A stretch of 64,000 bases of DNA from NCBI RefSeq assembly GCF_009223885.1, contig NZ_CP045144.1, positions 1,240,001 through 1,304,000 of the forward strand, written 5' to 3'. This document shows, one piece after another, positions 56,694 through 64,000 of the stretch; position 1 is the first letter of the stretch, and each line of letters starts with the position of its first letter. A model generated the notes under the pieces. The model saw only the letters and a list, made by a program, of their open reading frames with translations, ran no database searches and was not told the origin of the DNA. The stretch comes from Ancylobacter sp. TS-1 (GTDB lineage Bacteria > Pseudomonadota > Alphaproteobacteria > Rhizobiales > Xanthobacteraceae). The position numbers were made by a program, and so were the translations under genes.

Positions 56694-58124
56694 ATGATTC
56701 AGGAGCCGCCTCCCCTCGTCGTCGAAATCGCCTGGCAGGATCCCTGGCAGGCGGCGCGCCGGCTCGCGCGGCGCGAGGGCGCGCCGGTGGCGGGCCTGAC
56801 CTTCCTCGACAGCGCAATGCGCCATCCTCTCCTCGGGCGCTGGTCCTATGTCATGGCCGAGCCCTTCGGCCGCTTCCGGGTCGAGGCCGGCGTGGCGCGC
56901 TGGAACGGCGAGCGCGAGAGCGCGCCGCCGCTGGCGGCGCTGCGCGCCCGGCTGGCGGCCTATGCGCAGCCCCGGCTGCCGGGCGGGGCCGGCTTTCAGG
57001 CGGGAGCCGCCGGCTATTTCGCCTATGAGGCCGGCCGCCTGTTCGACCGCTTCCCCGCCCCGCAGCCGGAGTCCGGCCAAGGGCCGGAGAGCGAGGGCCC
57101 CGAGATCGATCTGGGCTTCTACGATCTGGTCGTCGCCTTCGACGTGGTGGCCGAGCGCGCCTTCCTCGTCTCCACCGGCTGGCCGGAAGCCGATCCCGCC
57201 CGCCGGGCGCGGCGGGCGCAGGAGCGTCTGGCCGACGCCACCGCCCGCCTCGCCACGCCTGAGGCCGCCCCCGGCGCGCCGGTGGTGGCGGGGGACTGGC
57301 ATTCGAACTTCGACGCCGCAGGCTACAAGGCCGCCGTGGCGCGGGTGATCGACTACATCCGCGCCGGCGACATCTTCCAGGCCAACTTCACCCAGCGCTT
57401 CGAGGCCGAACTGGGTGAGGTCGACCCGCTCGCCCTCTACGAGCAGCTTCGCCGCGCCAACCCGGCGACCTTCGCCGCGCTGATCGTCAACGAGGACCGC
57501 ATCATCGCCTCCTCCTCGCCCGAACGATTCGTGAAGATCGCCGGCCGCGAGGTGGAGACCCGCCCGATCAAGGGCACAGTGCCGCGCTCGGTGGAGCCGA
57601 CGCTCGACGCCTTTCGCGGCCGCGAGCTGACGGCGAGCGAGAAGGACCGCGCCGAGAACGTGATGATCGTCGACCTGCTGCGCAACGATCTCTCGCGCGT
57701 GTGCCGGCCGGGCACGGTGAAGGTGCCGCGCCTGTGCGGGCTGGAGACCTACGCCAATGTGCATCACCTCGTCTCGGTGGTGACGGGCGAACTGGCGCAG
57801 GGCCGCGACGGGCTGGACCTGATCGCCGCCTCCTTCCCCGGCGGCTCGATCACCGGGGCACCGAAGATCCGCGCCATGGAGATCATCCGCGAGCTGGAAG
57901 GCCGGGCGCGCGGGGTCTATTGCGGCTCCATCGGCTATATCGGCTTCGACGGCACCATCGACCTCAACATCGCCATCCGCACGGTGACGGTGGAGCACGG
58001 CGCAGCGAGCTTCGGTGTCGGTGGCGGCATCACCACCCTGTCCGATCCGGCCGCCGAGCACGCCGAGAGCCTGACCAAGGCCGAGCGCCTGTTCCGCGCC
58101 TTCACGCCGGAGGCGCCGGCATGA
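56694..58124 (+). CDS. pabB: Aminodeoxychorismate synthase component I
   Basis: A 476-residue chorismate-binding enzyme that makes 4-amino-4-deoxychorismate with ammonia from PabA, for folate. The conserved blocks are GDIFQANFTQRFEA, SSSPERFVKI, TRPIKGTVPRS, DRAENVMIVDLLRNDL, FPGGSITGAPKIRAMEII and the FGVGGGITTLSDP end. PIKGT carries the family lysine and the ALS-like PabB signature is intact. It overlaps pabA by 4 bases (ATGA). The start ATG 56694 lies where family similarity begins. Confidence 0.93.
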   Translation: MIQEPPPLVVEIAWQDPWQAARRLARREGAPVAGLTFLDSAMRHPLLGRWSYVMAEPFGRFRVEAGVARWNGERESAPPLAALRARLAAYAQPRLPGGAGFQAGAAGYFAYEAGRLFDRFPAPQPESGQGPESEGPEIDLGFYDLVVAFDVVAERAFLVSTGWPEADPARRARRAQERLADATARLATPEAAPGAPVVAGDWHSNFDAAGYKAAVARVIDYIRAGDIFQANFTQRFEAELGEVDPLALYEQLRRANPATFAALIVNEDRIIASSSPERFVKIAGREVETRPIKGTVPRSVEPTLDAFRGRELTASEKDRAENVMIVDLLRNDLSRVCRPGTVKVPRLCGLETYANVHHLVSVVTGELAQGRDGLDLIAASFPGGSITGAPKIRAMEIIRELEGRARGVYCGSIGYIGFDGTIDLNIAIRTVTVEHGAASFGVGGGITTLSDPAAEHAESLTKAERLFRAFTPEAPA

Positions 58125-58825
58125 TCCTGCTGATCGACAATTACGACAGCTTCGTCTTCAACGTGGCGCGCTACCTCGCCGAACTCGGCGAGGAGGTCGA
58201 GGTCGAGCGCAACGACGCGCTCGACCTCGCCGCCATCGAAAGGCTGGCACCGGAGGCGCTGGTGATCTCGCCCGGCCCCTGCTCGCCGAACGAGGCGGGC
58301 GTCTCGCTCGAGGCGGTGCGCGCCCTCTCCGGCCGGCTGCCCATCCTCGGCATCTGCCTCGGCCACCAGTGCATCGGGCAGGCCTTCGGCGGGCGCGTGG
58401 TGCGGGCGAAGGAGCCGATGCACGGGCGCGCCTCGCAGGTGCGCCATGAGGGGCGCAACGTGTTCGCCGGCCTGCCCTCGCCCTTTCCCGCCGGGCGCTA
58501 CCATTCGCTGGCGGTCGAGCTGGACGCGGCGGCGCCGCTCGTCGCCACCGCCTGGAGCGAGGATGGCGAGATCATGGGCCTCGCCCATCGCGCGCACCCG
58601 ACCTACGGCGTGCAGTTCCACCCGGAATCGGTGCTGACGGAGCACGGCTACGACATTCTCGCCAACTTCCTCAAGCTGGCGCGGGAATTCCGCCGGCCCG
58701 GCCTGCTGCTGCCTCACCCCGGCGGGGAGAGGGCTGGGGTGAGGGGGGTCGCGCTCTCCGATCCGGTCGGCGATCGCCCCTCACCCGGCCCTGTGGGCCG
58801 ACCTCTACCCCTGGGGGAGAGGTAG
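58121..58825 (+). CDS. pabA: Aminodeoxychorismate synthase glutamine amidotransferase component with repeat-derived tail
   Basis: A 234-residue class I glutamine amidotransferase giving ammonia to PabB. The triad is Cys79 in GICLGHQCIGQ, His167 and Glu169 in QFHPES. DNYDSFVFN and SPGPCSPNEAG are typical. The domain ends around residue 190; the last 40 residues (RRPGLLLPHPGG onward, Pro/Gly/Arg-rich) are coded by a palindromic repeat (58711-58825) and are not part of the family. The stop TAG is immediately followed by the pabC ATG. TrpG function (anthranilate) is possible, as some PabA proteins serve both. Confidence 0.93.
   Translation: MILLIDNYDSFVFNVARYLAELGEEVEVERNDALDLAAIERLAPEALVISPGPCSPNEAGVSLEAVRALSGRLPILGICLGHQCIGQAFGGRVVRAKEPMHGRASQVRHEGRNVFAGLPSPFPAGRYHSLAVELDAAAPLVATAWSEDGEIMGLAHRAHPTYGVQFHPESVLTEHGYDILANFLKLAREFRRPGLLLPHPGGERAGVRGVALSDPVGDRPSPGPVGRPLPLGER
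58711..58825. repeat. Palindromic repeat at the pabA-pabC junction
   Basis: About 115 bases with at least two palindromes: CCTCACCCC with TGGGGTGAGG (58711-58745) and ACCTCT with AGAGGT around CCCCTGGGGG (58801-58823). Its class differs from the CATCCCGG elements. It codes the pabA tail and ends with GGGGGAGAGG, which serves as the pabC Shine-Dalgarno. Confidence 0.75.
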
Positions 58826-59632
58826 ATGGTGGCAACCGTCTCCATCGAGGATCGCGGCTTCACGCTCGGCGACGGCGTGTTCGACACCGCGCTGGCCCTT
58901 AACGGCACCGTCTTCGCCCGCGCGCGCCATCTCGACCGGCTGATGGCGGCGGGCGAGGCCATCGGTATCGCGGCGGAGCGCGCGCGCATCGAGAAGGCCA
59001 TCGACGCCGCACTCAAGCCGGCGCCGACCATCCTGCGCACCACGCTGACGCGCGGGAGCGCCGCGCGCGGCCTGTGGCCGACCAGCACCGGCACGCCGAC
59101 CGTGGTGGTGACGACGACGCCGTGGAGCCCGGCCCTGCTCGGCCAGCCGGCCCGGCTCGTCACCGCGAGCGGGCGGCGCAACGAATTCTCGCCTACCGCC
59201 AATCTGAAGACGCTCGGCTATCTCGACCATATCCTCGCCGCCCGCGAGGCCGCGAGCGCCGGGGTCGACGACGCGCTGATCCTCAACACGCAGGGCCGCG
59301 TCGCCTGCACCACCATCGCCAATCTCTTCGTGCTGATCGCCGGCCGGCTGATCACGCCTTCGCTCGGCGAGGGCTGCCTGCCCGGCATCATGCGGGCCCT
59401 GGTGATCGAGGCCGCTCCCGCGCTAGGCCTCGCGGTGGAGGAGCGCCCGCTGTCGCCCGCCGCGCTGATCGGCGCTGATGCGGTGTTCCTGACCAATTCG
59501 GTGCGCTTCATCCGGCCGGTGCGCTCGGTCAACGGCGCCCTGCTCGCCCGCGACGGCGCGGTCGACGCGCTGATGGAGGCTCTCGCCGCCCAGGTCGCGC
59601 GCGAATGCGGCGTGCCGCTGGCGCCGACATAG
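58826..59632 (+). CDS. pabC: Aminotransferase class IV, aminodeoxychorismate lyase (PabC)
   Basis: A 268-residue fold-type IV PLP enzyme that releases 4-aminobenzoate and pyruvate. It has DRGFTLGDGVFDT near the N-terminus, the PLP lysine Lys128 in SPTANLKTLGYLDHILAAREA, and a C-terminal VFLTNSVRFIRPV block. Only seven residues precede the DRGF motif, where relatives usually have about fifteen to twenty; an in-frame TAG stands directly before the ATG, so no longer start exists. The N-terminal strand may have been lost when the upstream repeat arrived. It completes a pabB-pabA-pabC operon. Class IV branched-chain or D-amino-acid aminotransferase is the alternative. Confidence 0.9.
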   Translation: MVATVSIEDRGFTLGDGVFDTALALNGTVFARARHLDRLMAAGEAIGIAAERARIEKAIDAALKPAPTILRTTLTRGSAARGLWPTSTGTPTVVVTTTPWSPALLGQPARLVTASGRRNEFSPTANLKTLGYLDHILAAREAASAGVDDALILNTQGRVACTTIANLFVLIAGRLITPSLGEGCLPGIMRALVIEAAPALGLAVEERPLSPAALIGADAVFLTNSVRFIRPVRSVNGALLARDGAVDALMEALAAQVARECGVPLAPT

Positions 59633-59635
59633 AAA

Positions 59636-59661
59636 CGGCGCGGAGGGTGAACCCCGCGCCG
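59636..59661. terminator. Hairpin between pabC and leuA
   Basis: Stem CGGCGCGG / CCGCGCCG with a 10-base loop, between two convergent stop codons. No long T-run follows. Confidence 0.5.
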
Positions 59662-59698
59662 CCTGTCCTTCAGTCCGTCCGCGCTGATCCTGCCCGCC

Positions 59699-61264
59699 TC
59701 ACTCGGCGGCGGGCTGCGCCTGCGCGTTCAAACTGCCACGCTTGGTCGCCAGCTTGTTGAGGGCGATAATGTAGGCCTGCGCCGAGGCGACCAGCGTGTC
59801 GGGGTCGGAACCGCGCCCGGTCACGGCCTTGTCGCCATCCTCCAGCCGCACCGACACTTCGGCCTGCGCGTCCGTGCCCTCGGTGACGGCATGCACCTGA
59901 TAGAGCGCCAGCTTGGCAGAATGCGGCATGATCGCCTGAATGCAGTTGAAGGTCGCGTCCACCGGGCCGTTACCGGCCGATTCCTCGGTGATGACGACGC
60001 CGTCGACCTCCATCTTCATGGTGGCGCGCTGCGGGCCGTGGGTGCCGGCGATCACCGTCAGCGACACCAGCTTTACGCGGTCATGGGCAGCCGCGATCTC
60101 GTGATCGACCAGCGCCTCGATGTCCTCGTCATAGACCACCTTCTTGCGGTCGGCGAGTTCCTTGAAGCGGCTGAACGCATCGTTCAGCGCGTTCTCGCCC
60201 AGCTCGTAGCCCAGCGCCTTCAGCTTGTCGCGGAAGGCGGCGCGGCCGGAATGCTTGCCCATCACCAGCGAGGTCTTGGACACGCCGACGCTGTCGGGGG
60301 TCATGATCTCGTAGGTGGTGTTGTTCTTGAGCATGCCGTCCTGATGGATGCCGCTCTCATGGGCGAAGGCGTTCCGGCCGACGATGGCCTTGTTGTACTG
60401 CACCGGGAAGGACGTCACCGCCGAGACCAGCTTGGAGGCGCGGGTCAGCATGGTCGCCTCGATGCCGGTGGCGAAGGGCAGCACGTCGCCGCGCGTCCTG
60501 ATCGCCATCACCACCTCTTCCAGCGCCGCATTGCCCGCGCGCTCGCCGAGGCCGTTGACGGTGCATTCGATCTGCCGCGCGCCGCCGGCCAGAGCGGCCA
60601 GCGAATTGGCGACGGCGAGGCCCAGATCGTCATGGCAATGGGCGGAGAAGACGATCTTGTCGCCGTTCGGCACCCGCTCCATGAGGTAGGCGCGCACCTG
60701 CCGGAACATCGCCTCATATTCGCCGGGCGTGGCGTAGCCGACCGTGTCGGGCAGGTTGATGGTGGTGGCGCCGGCCTTCACCGCCGTCTCCACGCAGCGC
60801 TGGAGATAGTCGATCGGCGTGCGGGTGGCGTCCATCGCCGACCATTCGATATCGTCGATCAGGTTGCGCGCCTGCGTCACCGTGGCGGTGATGATGTCGA
60901 TCACCTGATCCTGCGACTTGCGCATCTGGTGCTCGAGATGGATCGGCGAGGTCGACACGAAAGTGTGGATGCGCGGGCGGCGCGCGCCCTTTACCGCCTC
61001 GCCGGCGCGGGCGATGTCGGCGGGAATGGCGCGGGCGAGGCCGGCGACCACCGCGTTCTTCGTGCGGCGGGCAATCTCGGCGACGCTCTCGAAATCGCCA
61101 TTGGAGGCGATGGGGAAGCCCGCCTCGATGACGTCGACGCCCATGGTGTCGAGCAGGTCGGCGACTTCCAGCTTTTCTTCCAGCGTCATGGAGGCGCCGG
61201 GGCACTGCTCGCCGTCGCGCAGGGTGGTGTCGAATATGACGACGCGGTCGTGATCGATGGACAT
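59699..61264 (-). CDS. leuA: 2-isopropylmalate synthase
   Basis: A 521-residue enzyme condensing acetyl-CoA and 2-oxoisovalerate, the first committed step to leucine. It has the HMGL-like barrel: TTLRDGEQCPGASM with the metal Asp, INLPDTVGYATPGEY, SAHCHDDLGLAVAN with the metal histidines, and HESGIHQDG. The C-terminal LeuA regulatory domain for leucine feedback is present (about 380-510). GAAGGAAG precedes ATG 61264. A leucine-rich leader peptide and hairpin lie upstream. Confidence 0.97.
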   Translation of the reverse strand: MSIDHDRVVIFDTTLRDGEQCPGASMTLEEKLEVADLLDTMGVDVIEAGFPIASNGDFESVAEIARRTKNAVVAGLARAIPADIARAGEAVKGARRPRIHTFVSTSPIHLEHQMRKSQDQVIDIITATVTQARNLIDDIEWSAMDATRTPIDYLQRCVETAVKAGATTINLPDTVGYATPGEYEAMFRQVRAYLMERVPNGDKIVFSAHCHDDLGLAVANSLAALAGGARQIECTVNGLGERAGNAALEEVVMAIRTRGDVLPFATGIEATMLTRASKLVSAVTSFPVQYNKAIVGRNAFAHESGIHQDGMLKNNTTYEIMTPDSVGVSKTSLVMGKHSGRAAFRDKLKALGYELGENALNDAFSRFKELADRKKVVYDEDIEALVDHEIAAAHDRVKLVSLTVIAGTHGPQRATMKMEVDGVVITEESAGNGPVDATFNCIQAIMPHSAKLALYQVHAVTEGTDAQAEVSVRLEDGDKAVTGRGSDPDTLVASAQAYIIALNKLATKRGSLNAQAQPAAE

Positions 61265-61352
61265 GAAAGGCTTCCTTCTCGGCGTCCTGCGGCCGGGAGC
61301 CCAAGGCTTCATCCGGCGCGAATGGTCTGGTCGGCGGAGTGTGAGGCGTCGT

Positions 61353-61394
61353 CCCCTGAGCGCCCAGGCATGATGCCCGGCCGGCCCTCAGGGG
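61353..61394 (-). promoter_or_regulatory. Hairpin in the leuA leader
   Basis: Inverted repeat CCCCTGAG / CTCAGGGG (8 bp) enclosing an inner palindrome GGCATGATGCC. It overlaps the stop codon of the leader peptide, where a ribosome halted at the leucine codons would alter folding. No T-run is seen, so it may act differently from a classical terminator. Confidence 0.55.
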
Positions 61395-61486
61395 CGGCTA
61401 AGAAGAAGGAGGCCGGACGCGAGCAGAACCTTCCCCGGAAACCGCAGGGCGGTCGGGGTCGCGGCAAAGCGGCGGGCGGACGACAT
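61388..61486 (-). CDS. leuL: Leucine-rich leader peptide of leuA (attenuation)
   Basis: A 32-residue reading frame, ATG 61486 to TGA 61388, ending 123 bases before leuA. It contains eight leucines, with four in a row near the end coded CTC CTT CTT CTT, and two more five residues earlier (CTG CTC). CTT is a rare leucine codon in this GC-rich window. The run sits four codons before the stop, the classic position for a leader peptide that senses charged tRNA-Leu. The stop codon overlaps the hairpin at 61353-61394. The Shine-Dalgarno is weak (GTGACG). LeuA attenuation is known in proteobacteria; this instance is inferred from sequence. Confidence 0.7.
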   Translation of the reverse strand: MSSARRFAATPTALRFPGKVLLASGLLLLSRP

Positions 61487-61567
61487 CGTCACGGCGGCTC
61501 TCGCGAGGTTGCTCTCTCCGGCGCTGTTTACCCGACTGCGGGTCGGTCGGCAAGGGCGGGGGAAAAT

Positions 61568-61659
61568 CGTCCTCCCGGACGGCCAGAGGCCGATCCGGGA
61601 TCGTCGGCAGGAGGCGCGGGACGCGATCCCGGCTCTCGCTCTGCTCGGCCGGGATGACC
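61568..61659. repeat. REP/BIME-like palindromic repeat upstream of leuA
   Basis: About 92 bases: CCCGGACGGCC-AGA-GGCCGATCCGGG palindrome, spacer, then GATCCCGGCTC ... CTCGGCCGGGATGAC. It aligns with the inverted copy at 41821-41910 and with the first half at 17408. Confidence 0.78.
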
Positions 61660-61678
61660 AATGCCTGCCGCGCCCCCC

Positions 61679-63262
61679 TCAGTGCCCGCCTCCCCCGCCG
61701 GCGCCGCGCGCGGGGCGGCTCATCAGCGGCGAGGCGACCAGCAGCAGGGCGAACAGCACGGTGAGCACCAGGAAGACGTCGGAGAAGGCCATCACCTCCG
61801 CCTGAATGCGCACCTGCCCCGCCAGCCGCTTCAGCGCCGCCGCCTCGGCGTCGGAACCCAGCGCGCCGAGCGCGTGCGTCATCGAATCGAGGCGCTCCAC
61901 GGCGGCGGCGCTGGCCCACTGGACGTTCTCGTGCAGGCGTGCCAGATGCAGGTCCCAACGGTCATTGAGAACGGTGTTGATCAGCGCCAGGCCGACCGCG
62001 CCGCCGAGATTGCGCATCAGGTTGAACAGGCCGGAGGCGTTCTTGAGCTGGGCCAGGGGCAGCGTGCCGAGCGACACGTTGTTGATCGGGATCATCGCCA
62101 TCATGATGCCGACGCCGCGCAGGATCTGCGGGATCAGCAGTTCCCAGAAGTCCCAGTCCTTGGTGATCCCCGTGACCTGCCAGGTGCCGATCGCGAAGGC
62201 GCCGAAGCCGAAGGCGATCATCGCGCGCGGATCGACCTTGCCCATCAGCCGCCCGGCGATGGGCGCGCACAGGAACATGGCGAGGCCGGAGACGAACATC
62301 GTCTCGCCGATCATCAGCGCGGAGTAGCCGCGCACCCGCGCCAGATAGAGCGGGTAGAGATAGGTCAGCCCGTAAAGGCCGATGCCGACCACGAAGGAGA
62401 AGGCCGAGCCGACCGCGAAATTCCGGTTGGCGAAGGCGCGCAGGTCCACCACCGGCTCGCGCGCCATGAAAACGCGGGCGAAGAAGGCGACCGCCGAGAA
62501 CACGCCGACGAGGGCGAAAACGAAGATCGCCCGATCCTCGAACCAGTCATTGGTCGGCCCCTCCTCCAGCACGAATTCGAGGCTGCCGAGGAAGCCCGCC
62601 ATGAAGAGGAGGCCCCACCAGTCGAAGCGGTCGAGCAGTGCGAGGTCGGGCTCGTCGAAATCCACCAGCGTGACCGTGGTGACGACCACGAAGATGCCGG
62701 GGATGATGTTGACCAGAAACAGCCAGTGCCAGGAGAACAGGTCGGTGAGATAGCCGCCAATGGTCGGGCCGATGGTCGGCGCCAGCGTCGCCACCAGCCC
62801 GATCAGCGGCGCGACGACGCCCTGCTTCTCGCGCGGAAACACCGAATAGGCTGCCGCGAACACGGTCGGGATCATGCCGCCGCCGAGGAAGCCCTGCAGC
62901 GCGCGGTAGACGATCATCTCGTTGATCGAGGTCGCCGTCGCGCACATGAAGCTCATGAAGGTGAAGCCGACCGCCGAGGCGGCGAACAGCCAGCGCGTCG
63001 ACAGCGCCCGCGACAGGAAGCCCGAAAGCGGGATCATCACCACCTCGGCGATGAGGTAGCTGGTCTGCACCCACGAGATTTCATCCGAGGAGGCGGCGAG
63101 GCCCGCCTGTATCTCGGCGAGCGAGGCGGAGACGATCTGGATGTCCAGGATCGCCATGAACATGCCGAACACCATGCACAGGAAGGCGAACATGCGCCGC
63201 CCCTCGGAGGAGGCCGCGCGCGGTGCCGCTGCCGGTGCCGTTCCTGCGGTGATGTCGGACAT
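61679..63262 (-). CDS. DHA2 family MFS multidrug transporter, EmrB-like
   Basis: A 527-residue, fourteen-helix major facilitator of the DHA2 (EmrB/QacA) type. After a cytoplasmic N-terminus of about 25 residues come the motif-1 helix MFMAILDIQIVSASL, the SWVQTSYLIAEVVMIPLSGFL helix and RALQGFLGGGMIP (motif C region follows). The protein should export hydrophobic drugs by proton antiport through an EmrA-type adaptor, coded 14 bases upstream. It ends with a Gly-rich tail. No TetR or MarR regulator is visible in the window. Confidence 0.94.
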   Translation of the reverse strand: MSDITAGTAPAAAPRAASSEGRRMFAFLCMVFGMFMAILDIQIVSASLAEIQAGLAASSDEISWVQTSYLIAEVVMIPLSGFLSRALSTRWLFAASAVGFTFMSFMCATATSINEMIVYRALQGFLGGGMIPTVFAAAYSVFPREKQGVVAPLIGLVATLAPTIGPTIGGYLTDLFSWHWLFLVNIIPGIFVVVTTVTLVDFDEPDLALLDRFDWWGLLFMAGFLGSLEFVLEEGPTNDWFEDRAIFVFALVGVFSAVAFFARVFMAREPVVDLRAFANRNFAVGSAFSFVVGIGLYGLTYLYPLYLARVRGYSALMIGETMFVSGLAMFLCAPIAGRLMGKVDPRAMIAFGFGAFAIGTWQVTGITKDWDFWELLIPQILRGVGIMMAMIPINNVSLGTLPLAQLKNASGLFNLMRNLGGAVGLALINTVLNDRWDLHLARLHENVQWASAAAVERLDSMTHALGALGSDAEAAALKRLAGQVRIQAEVMAFSDVFLVLTVLFALLLVASPLMSRPARGAGGGGGH

Positions 63263-63276
63263 GGTGGCGCCCCCGC

Positions 63277-64000
63277 CTATTCGGCGCTGCGGGTGTCGAC
63301 GGTGGCGACCACCGACATTCCCGGGCGCAGCTCGGCCTTGGCGCGGGCGGCCTCGTCGAGTTCGATCCGCACCGGCACACGCTGGACGATCTTGGTGAAG
63401 TTGCCGGTGGCGTTCTCCGGCGGCAGCAGGCTGAACACCGAGCCCGAGGCCGGCGCCACGCTCACCACGCGCCCGTGGAAATCCTCGTCGGGATAGGCGT
63501 CGACCTCGATGTCGACCTTCTGGCCGCTGTGCAGCCGGCCGAGCTGGGTTTCCTTGAAATTGGCGTCGACATAGACCTGCGAGATCGGCACCAGAGCGGC
63601 GAGCCGGGTTCCGGCCTGAACCAGCTGGCCGACCTGCACCGCGCGGTTGCCGACGATGCCGTCGAACGGCGCCTTCACCACGGTGAAGTCGAGGTCGCGC
63701 TGCGCCTGATCGCGGGCGGTGCGGTACTCGTCGAGCACCCGCATCGCCTCGGTGCGCTGGGCATCGAGCACGGCGACATTGGCCTGCGCGGAGACCAGCG
63801 AGGCGCGGGCGGCGTCGACGGAGGCCTGCGCCTTGTCGCGGTCGGCGCGGGCATTGTCGAGCGTGGCGCGGCTGGAATATTGCGACTTCACCAGTTCGGA
63901 CTGGCGGTCGAATTCGAGCTGGGTGCGGTTCAGTTCGGCCTGGTCGGCCACAAGCTGCGCCCGCGCCTGATCGATGCCGGCGCGTGCCGCCTCCATCTGC
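63277..64000 (-). CDS. HlyD/EmrA family secretion adaptor, 5' end missing
   Basis: The C-terminal 241 residues or so of an EmrA-like membrane fusion protein; the gene runs off the right edge. A coiled coil rich in Ala, Gln and Arg (first 95 residues) is followed by the second lipoyl half with VVKAPFDGIVGNRAVQVGQLVQAG, then a beta-barrel with LVPISQVYVDANFKETQLGRL and PGMSVVATVDT at the C-terminus. These are typical EmrA/HlyD blocks. It should form a tripartite pump with the EmrB-like protein downstream. Confidence 0.93.
   Translation of the reverse strand, partial: QMEAARAGIDQARAQLVADQAELNRTQLEFDRQSELVKSQYSSRATLDNARADRDKAQASVDAARASLVSAQANVAVLDAQRTEAMRVLDEYRTARDQAQRDLDFTVVKAPFDGIVGNRAVQVGQLVQAGTRLAALVPISQVYVDANFKETQLGRLHSGQKVDIEVDAYPDEDFHGRVVSVAPASGSVFSLLPPENATGNFTKIVQRVPVRIELDEAARAKAELRPGMSVVATVDTRSAE

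Overview
The window reads as chromosomal DNA of a high-GC alphaproteobacterium of the order Hyphomicrobiales, possibly Xanthobacteraceae (Starkeya/Ancylobacter-like; the family is inference). The markers are a CckA-type hybrid kinase, an LdtR-like MarR regulator, a single-cysteine DksA, and an 1839-residue apolipoprotein-repeat protein of the GPR/RgsE polar-growth type. No phage, transposase, integrase or CRISPR array is visible.

Layout. 1-10.5 kb is an exopolysaccharide locus: a polyprenyl-phosphate sugar transferase (cut by the left edge), a GH18-like secreted hydrolase, an FkbM methyltransferase, a polymerase-like membrane protein, a WecG/TagA glycosyltransferase, a Wza-like exporter, a small secreted protein, a Wzx-like flippase and a GumC/Wzc-like co-polymerase whose kinase domain is degenerate. 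10.5-14.3 kb holds a LysR regulator divergent from an SDR, creatininase-family and ureohydrolase gene set, probably for a guanidino compound. 14.4-19.2 kb has Dps, an LdtR-like regulator, phosphoglucomutase and phosphoglucose isomerase. 19.2-28.3 kb carries CckA, an orphan FliO-like protein, DksA, a MipA/OmpV porin, a SixA-like phosphatase, the YcjX/YcjF pair and a 2Fe-2S ferredoxin.

28.7-34.2 kb is the giant GPR/RgsE-like gene, built of 22- and 11-residue repeats. 34.3-41.7 kb has a small secreted protein, an RND efflux pump with its adaptor, MurJ and a Uma2-type protein. 41.9-45.5 kb has an aminotransferase/dehydrogenase pair that fits UDP-2,3-diamino-sugar (lipid A) synthesis, and an SH3 protein. 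45.9-48.8 kb is a minus-strand run: a DUF2188-like protein, a DapA-fold protein without its catalytic residues, an overlapping 47-residue membrane protein and PncB. 49-53.3 kb has an Old Yellow Enzyme, a transglutaminase, a zinc-ribbon protein, a diguanylate cyclase and tRNA-Lys(CTT). 53.4-56.5 kb is a tctC-tctB-tctA uptake system. 56.7-59.6 kb is pabB-pabA-pabC for folate. 59.7-61.5 kb is leuA, preceded by a leucine-rich leader peptide. 61.7-64 kb is an EmrB/EmrA-type pump cut by the right edge.

The observations most worth following are the leuA leader peptide and its hairpin, the DapA-like pseudoenzyme coupled to a micro-membrane protein, a palindromic repeat that forms the pabA tail and the pabC ribosome-binding site, the creatininase/ureohydrolase operon, and the repeat architecture of the GPR-like protein. 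Related REP-like palindromes occur in several intergenic gaps.
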